A stretch of 64,000 bases of DNA from JBOGOC01 sp050747525 (lineage in GTDB: Bacteria > Acidobacteriota > Polarisedimenticolia > JACPZX01 > DASXTC01): positions 56,832-120,831 of the forward strand of contig JBOGOC010000083.1 in assembly GCA_050747525.1 (NCBI GenBank), in the 5' to 3' direction. How positions within the stretch are numbered: position 1 is the stretch's first letter; every line of letters starts with the position of its first letter. The notes under the pieces were generated by a model. That model saw only the letters and a program-made list of their open reading frames with translations, searched no databases and was not told the origin of the DNA. Of the stretch, positions 8,616 to 17,456 are shown piece after piece. The translations under genes and the position numbers were made by a program.

Positions 8616-9562
8616 TCACGCGTCCCAGGCCCGCCATCGTCCCGCCTTTCCTGAAGCCCGGCGAGCCCGTGGCGGTCGTTGCTCCGTCCGGAGTGGTCGA
8701 CCCGCGCCGCCTGGAGCGGGGGATCGCCTATCTCAAGAGCAAGGGACATCCGGCCCTGGTGTCTCCGCACGTCCTGGATCGTCATGGCTACCTGGCGGGC
8801 GACGACGAAGCGCGCGCCGCCGATCTGAACGACCTCATCGCGGTGGACACGCCGCGCGCGTGGTTCTTCGCGCGGGGCGGATACGGCCTCACCCGCATCC
8901 TCGATCGGCTGGATCTGGAGGGGCTGCGGCGCCGGCCCCGGCTGCTGCTCGGGTACAGCGACATGACGGCGCTGGCCATGGCGTTGCAGCGCTCCGGGCC
9001 CTACCTCGTGCACTACGGCCCCACGGTGTCCGAGCTGGGAGAGCCCGAGGCGTTCGACGAGGGGAGCCTCTGGCGGGCGCTGTATGGAGCGCGGGGAAGG
9101 CTCGATCTCGCCTTCCGGCAGGCCGACGTCGTCAGGGCCGGCCGCGGCTCGGGCCTGGTCATGGGAGGATGCCTGAGCCTGCTGGTGTCCCTGCTCGGGA
9201 CCCCTTACGATCCCGACTACCGCGACGCGATCCTCTTCTGGGAGGAGATCGGCGAAGAGCCCTACCGCATCGATCGCATGCTCACGCAGCTGCGGAACGC
9301 GGGCAAGCTGGATCGGTTGAGAGGGATGCTGGTGGGGAGCCTGACCGGATGCGAGGCGGCCGCCGGAAAGCCCTCTCTGGCCATCCGGGAGATCCTTCTC
9401 GAGCTGGCCCAGGTGGCCACCTTTCCCATCGTGTGGAACGTGCGGGCCGGCCACATGCCGCGGAAGATCACCCTGCTGCTGGGATCACCCGCCTCGCTCA
9501 ACACCTACCGAAAGGAGATGACCTACCGGGTGCCGCGGGCGCACGCCCTGACCGGGAGATAG
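8612..9562 (+). CDS. LD-carboxypeptidase, peptidase family S66
   Basis: A 316-residue serine peptidase of the LdcA/MccF family, which cleaves the bond between an L- and a D-residue in muropeptide tails. The catalytic triad is visible: S116 in GYSDMTAL, the Glu of WEEIGEEPYRIDRML (about 211-212) and H281 in VRAGHMPRK. Length is normal. The ATG overlaps the stop of the preceding amidohydrolase (ATGA), so both are made from one message. The pairing suggests a joint role in breaking down peptides or cell-wall fragments, which is an inference. No signal peptide is present. Confidence 0.92.
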   Translation: MITRPRPAIVPPFLKPGEPVAVVAPSGVVDPRRLERGIAYLKSKGHPALVSPHVLDRHGYLAGDDEARAADLNDLIAVDTPRAWFFARGGYGLTRILDRLDLEGLRRRPRLLLGYSDMTALAMALQRSGPYLVHYGPTVSELGEPEAFDEGSLWRALYGARGRLDLAFRQADVVRAGRGSGLVMGGCLSLLVSLLGTPYDPDYRDAILFWEEIGEEPYRIDRMLTQLRNAGKLDRLRGMLVGSLTGCEAAAGKPSLAIREILLELAQVATFPIVWNVRAGHMPRKITLLLGSPASLNTYRKEMTYRVPRAHALTGR

Positions 9563-9566
9563 GGGT

Positions 9567-11138
9567 TCAGGGAGTGGGGGAGGAACCCGGCTCTGCCGCG
9601 GACATCGTGAAGAGCGCTCCCCGCACCGAGGCGCCACCTCCCAGGCGGTCCACCACCGTCACCTCCAGCCGATAGTTGCCGGGAGGCAGGCCGCTCACGG
9701 GGACCGTCCATGTCTGCTCGACGTTGGTGGCCTGCCCGACCTGGATGGACGGGCCGACCGGCAGCCACCGCGCGCCATCCTCCAGATAGAACTGATAGGT
9801 GATGTCGAGCGAGGCGAGGCCCCGGTCGTCGCGCGCGGCGCCGTAGGCCCGGTAGAAGAGCCTCAGCTCCTCGCCCGGAGCATAGGTGGCGCGGGTGCGC
9901 GGGATGACGCGCCAGGGCCCGAAGGCGAAGGGAGTGACCCCCGATTCGAGGAAAGAGGGGACATCGTCCATCCGCTCGACCCGCGAGGCCAGGACCATGC
10001 TGCTGAGACTGAAACCCGATTCGCCGAAATCCGGGATGTCGATCGAGTCACGCAGCGCCCCCATGACACGTTCTTCCAGGTCCTCGAAGGCCAGGTCGAG
10101 GACGTAGCGCCCCGGGACCACGTGCGCCACGGCCTGGAACGACAGGCCCCCGGTGGATGAGATGGCTTCGCCGGCCGGCCCTTCGATGGCGAACGAATCG
10201 CTCAGGTTGTACCGGCGCGAAGGATCTTCGGCGGCGGTCAGGTGGCCGCGCACGACGCACCCGAACGGATTGAACGTGGTGATCCCCGCCTGCTCGAGGT
10301 CGGCCCAGCGGACACCGAGCGTGACGGCCATGGCGGTGCGGCGCCCTTCCGAGGAGCCGGGGCCGGGCCTGAAGTCGACGCGGGCCTCAACGGGGATGTG
10401 CACGAACTGCGTGGACACGTCCACGCGGACCGGCGGCTCCATCGCCTCGCGAACCCGCATCAGACGGCCCAGATGCCGGAGCGGCTCGGCGTCACCCTTG
10501 ATGTGCCGCACCAGCAGCTCGGCCAGCGGAAGCGACTCCGTGGGGCGGAGTACCGAGCTCTGAACGGGCATGCCGCGGGCGATCGATCGGGAGCCTTCGT
10601 TCTCTTCGCGGACGTGGACACTGACGATGCGCCGGTCGGTGGGCAGGGCGAGAGCTTCCTTCAGGACCTCGCGCAGCGCGGGAGGCATCTCCCCGAGGTC
10701 GTAGACCCAGCTCGCGGTCCCCGTCTTGTCGGCGAGGATCTGATTCACCTCCACGTTCAGTGGAGGGCCGAGCATGATGAAGACCTTGCCGCGCTCCGTC
10801 TTCCACCCGGGCTTGACCTCCTGGCCGAAGTTGCCGTCGGCGGCGGTCACCCGCCTCCAGAACTCCTGCTCCAGCTCGTTCTGCGGCGTCTGGGGGAGCG
10901 GATCCCTGAGGTCCCAGAACCGGCGGATGAAGCGCTGGCGCTCCGTCTCGCTCGAGAGATGGCGGTAGGCGGCGTACTCCGCGTGGGTCATCACGTACCA
11001 CACGGGGCCGCTCGCCCATCCTCGTCCGGCGGTGTTTCCTGTGTGGGACCAGTCAGGACGTCCGAGGGTCGAGAAGGAGGGAAGGGTGGCGAGACACACA
11101 ATCGCAAGCGCGACAAGCAGGCGCCCGGAACGTGCCAT
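9567..11138 (-). CDS. GWxTD-domain secreted protein (first paralogue)
   Basis: A 523-residue protein with an N-terminal signal peptide (MARSGRLLVALAIVCLATL). A GWxTD domain covers about 45-130, with the signature GWKTERGKVFIMLGPP at 111-126 and the upstream helix RQRFIRRFWDLRDP. The C-terminal 400 residues are beta-rich and end in an Ig-like or carbohydrate-binding-like segment (GNYRLEVTVVDRLGG). The function of GWxTD proteins is unknown. Here the fifth signature residue is E rather than D. The gene is last in a minus-strand cluster after the TPR, anti-sigma and sigma genes, which suggests control by that ECF sigma. An unusual run of eight G on the coding strand (11144-11151) overlaps its Shine-Dalgarno region. 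Confidence 0.85.
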   Translation of the reverse strand: MARSGRLLVALAIVCLATLPSFSTLGRPDWSHTGNTAGRGWASGPVWYVMTHAEYAAYRHLSSETERQRFIRRFWDLRDPLPQTPQNELEQEFWRRVTAADGNFGQEVKPGWKTERGKVFIMLGPPLNVEVNQILADKTGTASWVYDLGEMPPALREVLKEALALPTDRRIVSVHVREENEGSRSIARGMPVQSSVLRPTESLPLAELLVRHIKGDAEPLRHLGRLMRVREAMEPPVRVDVSTQFVHIPVEARVDFRPGPGSSEGRRTAMAVTLGVRWADLEQAGITTFNPFGCVVRGHLTAAEDPSRRYNLSDSFAIEGPAGEAISSTGGLSFQAVAHVVPGRYVLDLAFEDLEERVMGALRDSIDIPDFGESGFSLSSMVLASRVERMDDVPSFLESGVTPFAFGPWRVIPRTRATYAPGEELRLFYRAYGAARDDRGLASLDITYQFYLEDGARWLPVGPSIQVGQATNVEQTWTVPVSGLPPGNYRLEVTVVDRLGGGASVRGALFTMSAAEPGSSPTP

Positions 11139-11168
11139 TGACTCCCCCCCCGGAAAGAATGGCCTTGC

Positions 11169-12329
11169 TTAGTTCCCGCTCCCGGCGGGCGCGCCGGGAA
11201 TGCGGGTCAGATCGATCTCGATGATGGCAAGCGCCGCCTTCAGGTACCTCACCGTCGGCTCGCCGAGCCCCTCACCGCCTCCCGCCTTCAGCCGCCTTGC
11301 CTCGTCCAGGGGAAGCTCTCTCATCCCCGACGGGCTCTCGACGAACACCCTCACGTTACGGGGGCTGAAGCCAGCCTGGCGGTTCAGCACGACGATTCTA
11401 CTCGTTTCTTCACCATTTCGGTAGTAGTGAACTTCGCCGTCCACCACTTTGATGATGGCGGACCGGCTCAGGCCGTTGTCGGTCGTCTCGATCGTCCCGG
11501 GCCCGGCCGGCTCGATCAGCGTCCGCTCGGCCTCCACCAGCTTCTCACCCAGCTCGTTGCGGACGTCCGGCTCGAATCGTTTCGACGCGCGGCCCGCAGG
11601 GCCCGCCAGCTCGAGAGCCTCGTTGAGACCCAGGTGCTCCACCTTGTCTCCGGTGCGCACCATCACGGCCACGTTCCCTTCGGTGAAGCCCAGGGAGGGC
11701 CTCTCCATGAGGACCTTCACCTGCGCCCCCCCGAAGAAACGGTCCAGGACGATGCCGGTGGCCTCCCGGGGAGCCCGCCCCGAGCTGAGCCGCGGCAGCA
11801 GCTCGGCGGCCATCTCCGGGCGCGTTCCCAGGACCGTGTCGATCGCGAGGAGCTGCACCTTGGAGCTGGAGTCGCGCGTGCTTTTCTGGAGAAAGGCCTC
11901 GTATTCCGCGACGCTTGCGGTCCCCTGCGCCGGGCGATCCGGAGAGGCTGAACGGGGCGCGGCCAGCAGCGCCGCCTCCGCGCACCGCACCATCAGCACG
12001 CGGCCGTCGTCGTTCCAGGGACTCTCGGGGAATCTCTCCTGCATCTGCTTGAGGATGCCGTAGGCGCGGTCGGGCTCATGTGACTCGTACAGCGCCATGC
12101 CGAGCCAGTAGTGTGCGTCGTCCGCGTGCTGGCTGTCGGGATGGCGCCGGATCAGATCTTCGAGCGCCTTGCGGGCATCGTCCCAGCGCTCGGCGAAGAC
12201 GGCGTCGCGGCCGCGCGCGTAGAGATCCTGATCGGGCCCGGCCTGCGCCGACCCCGCGACCATGGCCAGCAGCAGGCCCAGCGGGAGGAGCAGGAGAGTG
12301 GATCGGGAACCGCGCGGCTTCTGCGTCAT
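11169..12329 (-). CDS. Secreted TPR-containing protein, YbgF/BamD-like N-terminus
   Basis: A 386-residue protein with a signal peptide (LLLLPLGLLLAMVAGSAQA). TPR-like helices follow at about 35-115 (YARGRDAVFAERWDDARKAL and DAHYWLGMALYESHEPDRAY), resembling the N-terminal repeats of BamD/YbgF-type envelope proteins. The rest has no family I recognise. The start overlaps the end of the anti-sigma gene: GTG at 12335 (GTGA overlap) or ATG at 12329, which I used. Its position between anti-sigma factor and GWxTD protein suggests a structural or sensing role in an envelope response, which is an inference. Confidence 0.75.
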   Translation of the reverse strand: MTQKPRGSRSTLLLLPLGLLLAMVAGSAQAGPDQDLYARGRDAVFAERWDDARKALEDLIRRHPDSQHADDAHYWLGMALYESHEPDRAYGILKQMQERFPESPWNDDGRVLMVRCAEAALLAAPRSASPDRPAQGTASVAEYEAFLQKSTRDSSSKVQLLAIDTVLGTRPEMAAELLPRLSSGRAPREATGIVLDRFFGGAQVKVLMERPSLGFTEGNVAVMVRTGDKVEHLGLNEALELAGPAGRASKRFEPDVRNELGEKLVEAERTLIEPAGPGTIETTDNGLSRSAIIKVVDGEVHYYRNGEETSRIVVLNRQAGFSPRNVRVFVESPSGMRELPLDEARRLKAGGGEGLGEPTVRYLKAALAIIEIDLTRIPGAPAGSGN

Positions 12330-12331
12330 GG

Positions 12332-13117
12332 TCACGTACGCCGCCTGCTCGAAGCGAGTTGCGGAGCGCTCAGCACTTCGAGCTGCTCGAGCACACCGCT
12401 GTTGTTCACGTAGGTCCGGATGCGATCGGCCTGGCCCGCACCGGCATCCTGGAGGGTCGAGATCTGGCCCAGGATGGTCTCCAGCTCGTCGACGAGCTGC
12501 TGCAGGCGGCGATCCGCGATCTCGCGCGCCACCTCGCGTGCGGTCGGATTCTCCCGAAGGAGCACGCGCGACGCCTGGCTGAGGGAATGACGCTCGCCCC
12601 CCAGGTCTCCGTTCGCCAGTTCCAGGAGGACCATGCGGCTGCGATCGAGATAGTCGTTGGTGCGCTGTGAGAAGAGGGCCACGCGGCTCGCGCTGTCCAG
12701 GTTGTCGGCGGATCCTCCCCGTGCCTCCCCGGCCGGGCTGCCACCCACGAAGACGCGTCCGTCCCACCACCGGCCCACGGCGAAGGAGGCTCCGGCCACG
12801 AGCAGCACCGCTGCGGCGCGGGCGAGCATCGGCCAGGGGCGCTCCGCCCTGGGACGGGGCGAGGCAGCCAGCGCCGAACGAAGCGCCGGCCAGCTCCCCG
12901 GAGCCTCCAGGGTGGCCATCTCGCCCAGACGCGATTGCCGCACGGTGTCGAGCGTGCTTCCGAGCCCGGCCATCGTCTCGGCGCACGCCGGGCAGCCCCG
13001 GGCATGTGTCTCGAGGCTTCGCCGGGCCATCGGGTCCAGTTCGCCATAGAGGAGCAGCAGGATCTCTGTCTCCTGCCTGCCGCACCCCGGCTGGTTGTCC
13101 TGCGTCATCCGGTTCAT
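12332..13117 (-). CDS. Zinc-finger anti-sigma factor (membrane-anchored)
   Basis: A 261-residue single-pass membrane protein. The N-terminal cytoplasmic part carries an anti-sigma zinc-finger motif, H-x3-C-x2-C in LETHARGCPACAE (about residues 36-48). A transmembrane helix lies at about 96-116 (LARAAAVLLVAGASFAVG), followed by a helical periplasmic region of about 140 residues. It follows the sigma gene with a 4-base gap, the usual partner arrangement. It would hold the sigma factor inactive at the membrane until an envelope signal releases it. The start could also be the ATG of MTQDNQ, three codons later. Confidence 0.85.
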   Translation of the reverse strand: MNRMTQDNQPGCGRQETEILLLLYGELDPMARRSLETHARGCPACAETMAGLGSTLDTVRQSRLGEMATLEAPGSWPALRSALAASPRPRAERPWPMLARAAAVLLVAGASFAVGRWWDGRVFVGGSPAGEARGGSADNLDSASRVALFSQRTNDYLDRSRMVLLELANGDLGGERHSLSQASRVLLRENPTAREVAREIADRRLQQLVDELETILGQISTLQDAGAGQADRIRTYVNNSGVLEQLEVLSAPQLASSRRRT

Positions 13118-13121
13118 CCCC

Positions 13122-13700
13122 TCATTTTTGCGGGCGCCGCGCGGAGCCGTTGTTTCCGAGCCCTTCCCGCAGAGTCACCACCGCGCGGTGCAGAAACGAT
13201 TTGACGGTCCCTTCGCTGATCTTCATGACCTCGCTGATCTCGCGGATCTTCAACTCTTCGAAGTGCTTCAGCACGAAAGCCATACGTTCGCGAGGAGGCA
13301 GGGTTGCGACCAGGGCCAGGATTCTCTCCTGCAGCTCGCGGAGCTTGAGCGCCTCCTCGGGATCCCCTTCGTGGTGACGGGGGACGCTGAGCTGCGAGGT
13401 CTCGATGCGCTCCTCCTCCAGAGACTCGGAGGACTTGCGATCGCGTTTGAGATTGAGGCAGATGTTGATGGCTATACGGGTGAGCCATGTCGTGAACGAT
13501 GATTCGCCTCTGAACCGGCCGACCGACTTGTACGCCCTGAGAAAAGTTTCCTGAAGGACGTCCTTGGCGTCGTCCGAGCTGTCCGTGTAGAGCAGGCAGA
13601 CCCGGTAGATTCTTGTGCGATGCTCGTTGAACAGTTCCTGGACTGCGTCGATATCCCCGGCACGGATCCGATGCAGGACCTCTTGTTCATCTGCCGGCAT
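13122..13700 (-). CDS. ECF-family RNA polymerase sigma factor
   Basis: A 192-residue sigma factor with only regions 2 and 4. Region 2 contains DDAKDVLQETFLRAYKSVGRF and FTTWLTRIAINICLN. Region 4 contains LPPRERMAFVLKHFEELKIREISEVMKISEGTVKSFLHRA, the helix-turn-helix that reads the -35 box. It heads a minus-strand operon with an anti-sigma factor, a TPR protein and a GWxTD protein. A sigma70-like promoter (13752-13780) precedes it; no autoregulatory ECF motif could be assigned with confidence. The Shine-Dalgarno sequence is weak. Confidence 0.93.
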   Translation of the reverse strand: MPADEQEVLHRIRAGDIDAVQELFNEHRTRIYRVCLLYTDSSDDAKDVLQETFLRAYKSVGRFRGESSFTTWLTRIAINICLNLKRDRKSSESLEEERIETSQLSVPRHHEGDPEEALKLRELQERILALVATLPPRERMAFVLKHFEELKIREISEVMKISEGTVKSFLHRAVVTLREGLGNNGSARRPQK

Positions 13701-13751
13701 ATTCGTCCATTTAGAACCCTGCGTGGCATGACGGGTTTACAATCGCCAGGT

Positions 13752-13780
13752 ATGCTAGCCGAGCATCGAGGTCGGTTCAA
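13752..13780 (-). promoter_or_regulatory. Promoter of the ECF sigma operon
   Basis: On the minus strand TTGAAC (complement of 13775-13780) and TAGCAT (complement of 13752-13757) are 17 bases apart. Transcription would start about 45 bases before the sigma ATG at 13700. Confidence 0.5.
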
Positions 13781-13821
13781 GTCGGAAAGCATTGACTGCC
13801 AAGCGTTTCTGCGGGATTAAT

Positions 13822-14595
13822 ATGCTGAATCTTAAGCTCACGATCGAGTACGTGGGGACCGCCTATCACGGCTGGCAGATACAGCCGGGGGTGCCGACCG
13901 TTCAGGGGACCCTCGAGGACAGGCTTGCGGTGGCCCTGAGGCGGCCGGTGGCCGCGCGGGGAGCCGCACGCACCGACGCGGGGGTGCACGCCCTCGGGCA
14001 GGTGGCCAGCATCCAGGTGGACGAGGGGACCGACCCGGGCCGTCTCGGGCGCTCGCTCAACGCATTGCTCCCGGACGATGTGGCGGTGCGGCGCATCGAA
14101 GAGGTCCCCGAGGGCTTCCATGCGCGCCACTCGGCGCGGGGGCGCGTGTATCGCTACAGGATTCTGCAGGGAGACGCTGTCTCACCCTTCGACCGGGCGT
14201 TCGCCTGCCACGTGCGTGGCCGGCTCGACGTCGACGCCATGGACGAAGCCGCGCGCCGGCTGCTGGGAACACGCGACTTCTCCTCCTTCCGGGCGGCCGG
14301 CGACGTCTCGGAGTCTCCCGTGAAGGAGATGCGCTGCGCCCGGGTGGAGAGGGCCCCGGATCGCGATGACCTCGTCGTCTACACCGTGGAAGCCAGCTCC
14401 TTCCTGCAGCACATGGTACGGGCACTGGCCGGCACGCTGATCGAGGTGGGGCGCGGCCGGCGCTCTCCCGACGACATGGAGAAGGTGCTTGCCGCCCGCG
14501 ATCGGAGCGTGGCGGGCCCGACCGCGCCCGCGCGCGGGCTCTTCCTGGTGCAGGTGCTATACCCCGATCTTGCGCCGCCTCAGGGGCGATGGTAG
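13822..14595 (+). CDS. truA: tRNA pseudouridine synthase A
   Basis: A 257-residue enzyme that makes pseudouridine at positions 38-40 in the tRNA anticodon arm. The catalytic aspartate is D52 in ARTDAGVHA. The N-terminal strand LKLTIEYVGTAYHGWQ and the late motif FLQHMVRALAGTLIEVG are typical. I chose the ATG at 13822 because the conserved protein begins there; the ten extra codons from 13792 have no family support. No strong Shine-Dalgarno sequence is visible. It ends 9 bases before the uppS start, in an isoprenoid and envelope gene block. Confidence 0.95.
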   Translation: MLNLKLTIEYVGTAYHGWQIQPGVPTVQGTLEDRLAVALRRPVAARGAARTDAGVHALGQVASIQVDEGTDPGRLGRSLNALLPDDVAVRRIEEVPEGFHARHSARGRVYRYRILQGDAVSPFDRAFACHVRGRLDVDAMDEAARRLLGTRDFSSFRAAGDVSESPVKEMRCARVERAPDRDDLVVYTVEASSFLQHMVRALAGTLIEVGRGRRSPDDMEKVLAARDRSVAGPTAPARGLFLVQVLYPDLAPPQGRW

Positions 14596-14598
14596 GCT
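14590..14598 (+). promoter_or_regulatory. Extended -10 element just before uppS
   Basis: TGGTAGGCT fits TGnTAnnnT and ends 6 bases before the uppS ATG. Transcription would begin at or next to the start codon, giving a leaderless mRNA. It overlaps the truA stop codon region. Confidence 0.35.
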
Positions 14599-14604
14599 CG
14601 CCCG

Positions 14605-15441
14605 ATGGCGAGAAAGACGCCCGATCTGGAGGGATACCTCGTCCCCGGCTCCGAAGAAGAGTCGATCGTTCGGGACATCGACTTCTCCCGCCTTCCCTCG
14701 CACGTGGCGATCATCATGGACGGCAACGGCAGGTGGGCCCAGTCCAGGCGGCTCCCACGCGTGGCGGGCCACCGCGCCGGCATCGATGCCGTGCGTGACG
14801 TGGTGGAGGCGTCCGCGCGTCTCGGGCTGCAGGTCCTGACCCTGTTCGCGTTTTCCAAGGAGAACTGGAAGCGTCCGCGCGCCGAGGTCAATATGTTGAT
14901 GCTCCTGCTCAAGGAGTACCTCAACCGGGAATTGCGCACGCTCATCTCCAACGACATCCGGTTCCAGGTGATCGGCCGCATGGAGGAGCTCGACCCCACG
15001 GTTCAGCGCGAGCTCCGCAAGGGGATGGCCGCCACGGCGGAGCTGCGGGGGATGACCTTCAACATCGCCCTGTCGTACGGCGGGCGCGCGGAGATCGTTG
15101 ACGCCTGCAGGCGGCTGGTGGCCGCGATGCACGACGGGACCGGCCCGCAGGTGCCGGAGGATATCGACGAGGCCACGTTTGCCAGGTACCTCGACACGGC
15201 CGGCCAGCCTGACCCCGACCTGCTCATACGCACCAGTGGCGAGCTCCGGATCAGCAACTTCCTGCTGTGGCAGATCGCCTACGCCGAGATCTGGGTCACC
15301 CCCACCCTCTGGCCCGACTTCCGCAAGACCGAGCTGTTCCGCGCGATCCGCGATTACCAGAAGCGCGATCGACGCTATGGAGGGGTTGCCGACGAGGCCG
15401 TTCCCTCCACCGGGACACCGGGGAGGAGGCGCGTCGTGTGA
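14605..15441 (+). CDS. uppS: Undecaprenyl diphosphate synthase (cis-prenyltransferase)
   Basis: A 278-residue enzyme that extends farnesyl diphosphate with isopentenyl units to make the C55 lipid carrier for cell-wall and surface polysaccharides. The catalytic aspartate is D39 in IIMDGNGRWA. The motifs GHRAG, FSKENWKRP and DLLIRTSGELRISNFLLWQ are intact. A 30-residue N-terminal extension and an arginine-rich tail lie outside the usual core. The stop overlaps the cdsA GTG (GTGA), and cdsA lipid synthesis follows directly, the usual uppS-cdsA-dxr-rseP order. Confidence 0.96.
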   Translation: MARKTPDLEGYLVPGSEEESIVRDIDFSRLPSHVAIIMDGNGRWAQSRRLPRVAGHRAGIDAVRDVVEASARLGLQVLTLFAFSKENWKRPRAEVNMLMLLLKEYLNRELRTLISNDIRFQVIGRMEELDPTVQRELRKGMAATAELRGMTFNIALSYGGRAEIVDACRRLVAAMHDGTGPQVPEDIDEATFARYLDTAGQPDPDLLIRTSGELRISNFLLWQIAYAEIWVTPTLWPDFRKTELFRAIRDYQKRDRRYGGVADEAVPSTGTPGRRRVV

Positions 15442-16247
15442 GGAGGATCCTGACCGCCCTCGCGGGGATCCCCATCCTGTTCATCGTCATCAAGCGCCTG
15501 CCGCCTTTGGCCTTCATGGTCCTGGTGGCCGTGGCCGTCGTCCTGGGCTCGCTGGAGCTCTCCAGGCTCGTCGAGCGGCGTGGCTGGCAGACCCATCGAT
15601 GGCTGGGGGCCGCGCTGGCCGCAGCCACGGCGTGGTCGTTCTACGATCCCAGGCTCCCCACGGTGGCGGTGATGTGCGCTGCCGCCATGCTGGTCCCCCT
15701 GTCCTCGGTGACGCGGGTCTGGCTCGGCGGGCGGCCGGTGCAGGGGGAGCTGGAAGGAATGGCGACGACGCTCTCCGGCGTGATGTTCATCGGGCTCCTG
15801 ATGGGCTACTGCGTTGCCCTCCTGCGCGACGGAGGGGAGCTCGGGCGCGACCTGACGATGCTCCTTTTCTGGGTGGTGTGGCTGGCCGACGCGGGGGCCC
15901 TGGTCGCAGGGAAGCTGTTCGGAAGGGTGCGCCTGGTCCCTGCCATCAGCCCGTCCAAGACGGTCGAGGGGGCCGCGGGCGCGCTGGTGGTGGCTCTTGC
16001 CGCGGCGCTGGCAGCGAAGTCGTGGTTCTTCACGAGGCTGGCGATGCGTGACGCCGTGGCCCTGGGGCTGCTTCTGGGACTGGCCGGGATGGCGGGAGAC
16101 CTCAGCGAGTCTCTCATGAAGAGATCCGCATCGGTGAAGGACAGCGGCGGGATGTTCCCCGGACACGGCGGCATGCTGGATCGCACCGACAGCCTGATGT
16201 TCGCCGCGCCCGTGCTCTTCTACTACCATCAGATCTTCATGGAATAG
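15438..16247 (+). CDS. cdsA: Phosphatidate cytidylyltransferase
   Basis: A 269-residue polytopic membrane enzyme that makes CDP-diacylglycerol from phosphatidate and CTP. Several transmembrane helices are followed by the family signature: AISPSKTVEGAAGAL and, near the end, SLMKRSASVKDSGGMFPGHGGMLDRTDS. The GTG start at 15438 overlaps the uppS stop and has GGGAGGAGG 8 bases upstream. It ends 6 bases before dxr. Confidence 0.94.
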   Translation: MRRILTALAGIPILFIVIKRLPPLAFMVLVAVAVVLGSLELSRLVERRGWQTHRWLGAALAAATAWSFYDPRLPTVAVMCAAAMLVPLSSVTRVWLGGRPVQGELEGMATTLSGVMFIGLLMGYCVALLRDGGELGRDLTMLLFWVVWLADAGALVAGKLFGRVRLVPAISPSKTVEGAAGALVVALAAALAAKSWFFTRLAMRDAVALGLLLGLAGMAGDLSESLMKRSASVKDSGGMFPGHGGMLDRTDSLMFAAPVLFYYHQIFME

Positions 16248-16253
16248 GACGTC

Positions 16254-17456
16254 ATGCGCACCCTCTCCATCCTGGGATCGACCGGCTCGATCGGTACAAG
16301 CGCGCTGGATCTGATCGAACGCCTCAACGCCGCCGGCGGGGAGCCTCGCTTCCAGGTCGCGGCGCTCGCCGCGCACACGCGGGCGGACCTGCTGATCGAG
16401 CAGATACGGCGCTTCCGTCCGATCCTGGCCTGCATCGGCAGCGACGAGGCTGCCGGCGCCATCCGGGATGCGATCCGCGGCCTCCCCACGCGCGTGGTGT
16501 CCGGGCGGCCCGGGCTGCTGGAAGCGGCCACCCTGCCGGAGGCTGATTTCGTTCTGGCCGCCATCGTGGGCGCGGCAGGTCTGGAGCCGACCTTCGCGGC
16601 CGTGAAGGCGGGGCGGTCGGTGGGGCTCGCCAACAAGGAGGCCCTCGTGCTGGCGGGGGAGCTGATGATAGCGGCGGCGCGCGAAAGCGGCGGCGTGCTG
16701 CTGCCGGTCGACAGCGAGCACAACGCCCTGCATCAGTGCCTGCGAGGAGAGCATACGCGGGAAGTGCGCCGGCTGGTGATGACCGCCTCCGGAGGCCCCT
16801 TCTCGCGCCAGCCGGGGCGCGACCTCTCGAGCGTGACCCCGGAGGAAGCGCTCGCCCATCCCACCTGGGTGATGGGGCCGCGGATCACGATCGACTCGGC
16901 CACCTTGATGAACAAAGGTCTCGAGATCATCGAGGCACACTGGCTGTTCGGGATCCCCGAGCATCGCATCGATGTGGTGGTCCATCCCCAGTCGATCATC
17001 CACTCCCTTGTGGAGTTCGTGGACGGCTCGTTCGTGTGCCAGATGGGAGCGACCGACATGCGGCATCCGATCCAGTACGCGCTCACCTGGCCCGATCGGA
17101 TCCCCACCCCTCTGGAGCCGGTGGACCTCTCGCGCCTGCCGGCGCTCACCTTCGAGCCGCCCGACGAGCGCCGCTTTCCGTGCCTGACGCTGGGCCGTGA
17201 CGCGCTCAAGGCGGGCGGGACGATGCCCGCCGTGCTCAACGCGGCCAACGAGGTGGCCGTCCACGCGTTTCTCGAAGGGAGTATCCTGTTCACGGACATC
17301 CCGCGTGTCATCCGGGCCACGATGGAAGGTCACCGGCCCGCTCCCGCGACGTCTCTGGATGTCATCCTCGAAGCCGATGAATGGTCCCGGCGGACGGCGG
17401 GCACGAACGTGCGCCCCGGGGCCGGCGCGCTGAACAGATCCGGAGGACGATCCTGA
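16254..17456 (+). CDS. dxr: 1-deoxy-D-xylulose 5-phosphate reductoisomerase
   Basis: A 400-residue NADPH-dependent enzyme of the MEP isoprenoid pathway. The dinucleotide site is ILGSTGSIGTS (6-16). The metal and substrate motifs are LLPVDSEHNA, TASGGPFS and SATLMNKGLEIIEAHWLFG. C-terminal residues ALKAGGTMPAVLNAANEVAV are typical. It shares TGATG with the start of rseP. With uppS it supplies and consumes isoprenoid precursors in the same operon. Confidence 0.96.
   Translation: MRTLSILGSTGSIGTSALDLIERLNAAGGEPRFQVAALAAHTRADLLIEQIRRFRPILACIGSDEAAGAIRDAIRGLPTRVVSGRPGLLEAATLPEADFVLAAIVGAAGLEPTFAAVKAGRSVGLANKEALVLAGELMIAAARESGGVLLPVDSEHNALHQCLRGEHTREVRRLVMTASGGPFSRQPGRDLSSVTPEEALAHPTWVMGPRITIDSATLMNKGLEIIEAHWLFGIPEHRIDVVVHPQSIIHSLVEFVDGSFVCQMGATDMRHPIQYALTWPDRIPTPLEPVDLSRLPALTFEPPDERRFPCLTLGRDALKAGGTMPAVLNAANEVAVHAFLEGSILFTDIPRVIRATMEGHRPAPATSLDVILEADEWSRRTAGTNVRPGAGALNRSGGRS

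Noticed and set aside
12330..13085. N-terminal extension of the TPR protein in the open frame to 13085
   Set aside because: It overlaps the anti-sigma gene in another frame and gives a low-complexity sequence; the signal peptide begins at 12329.
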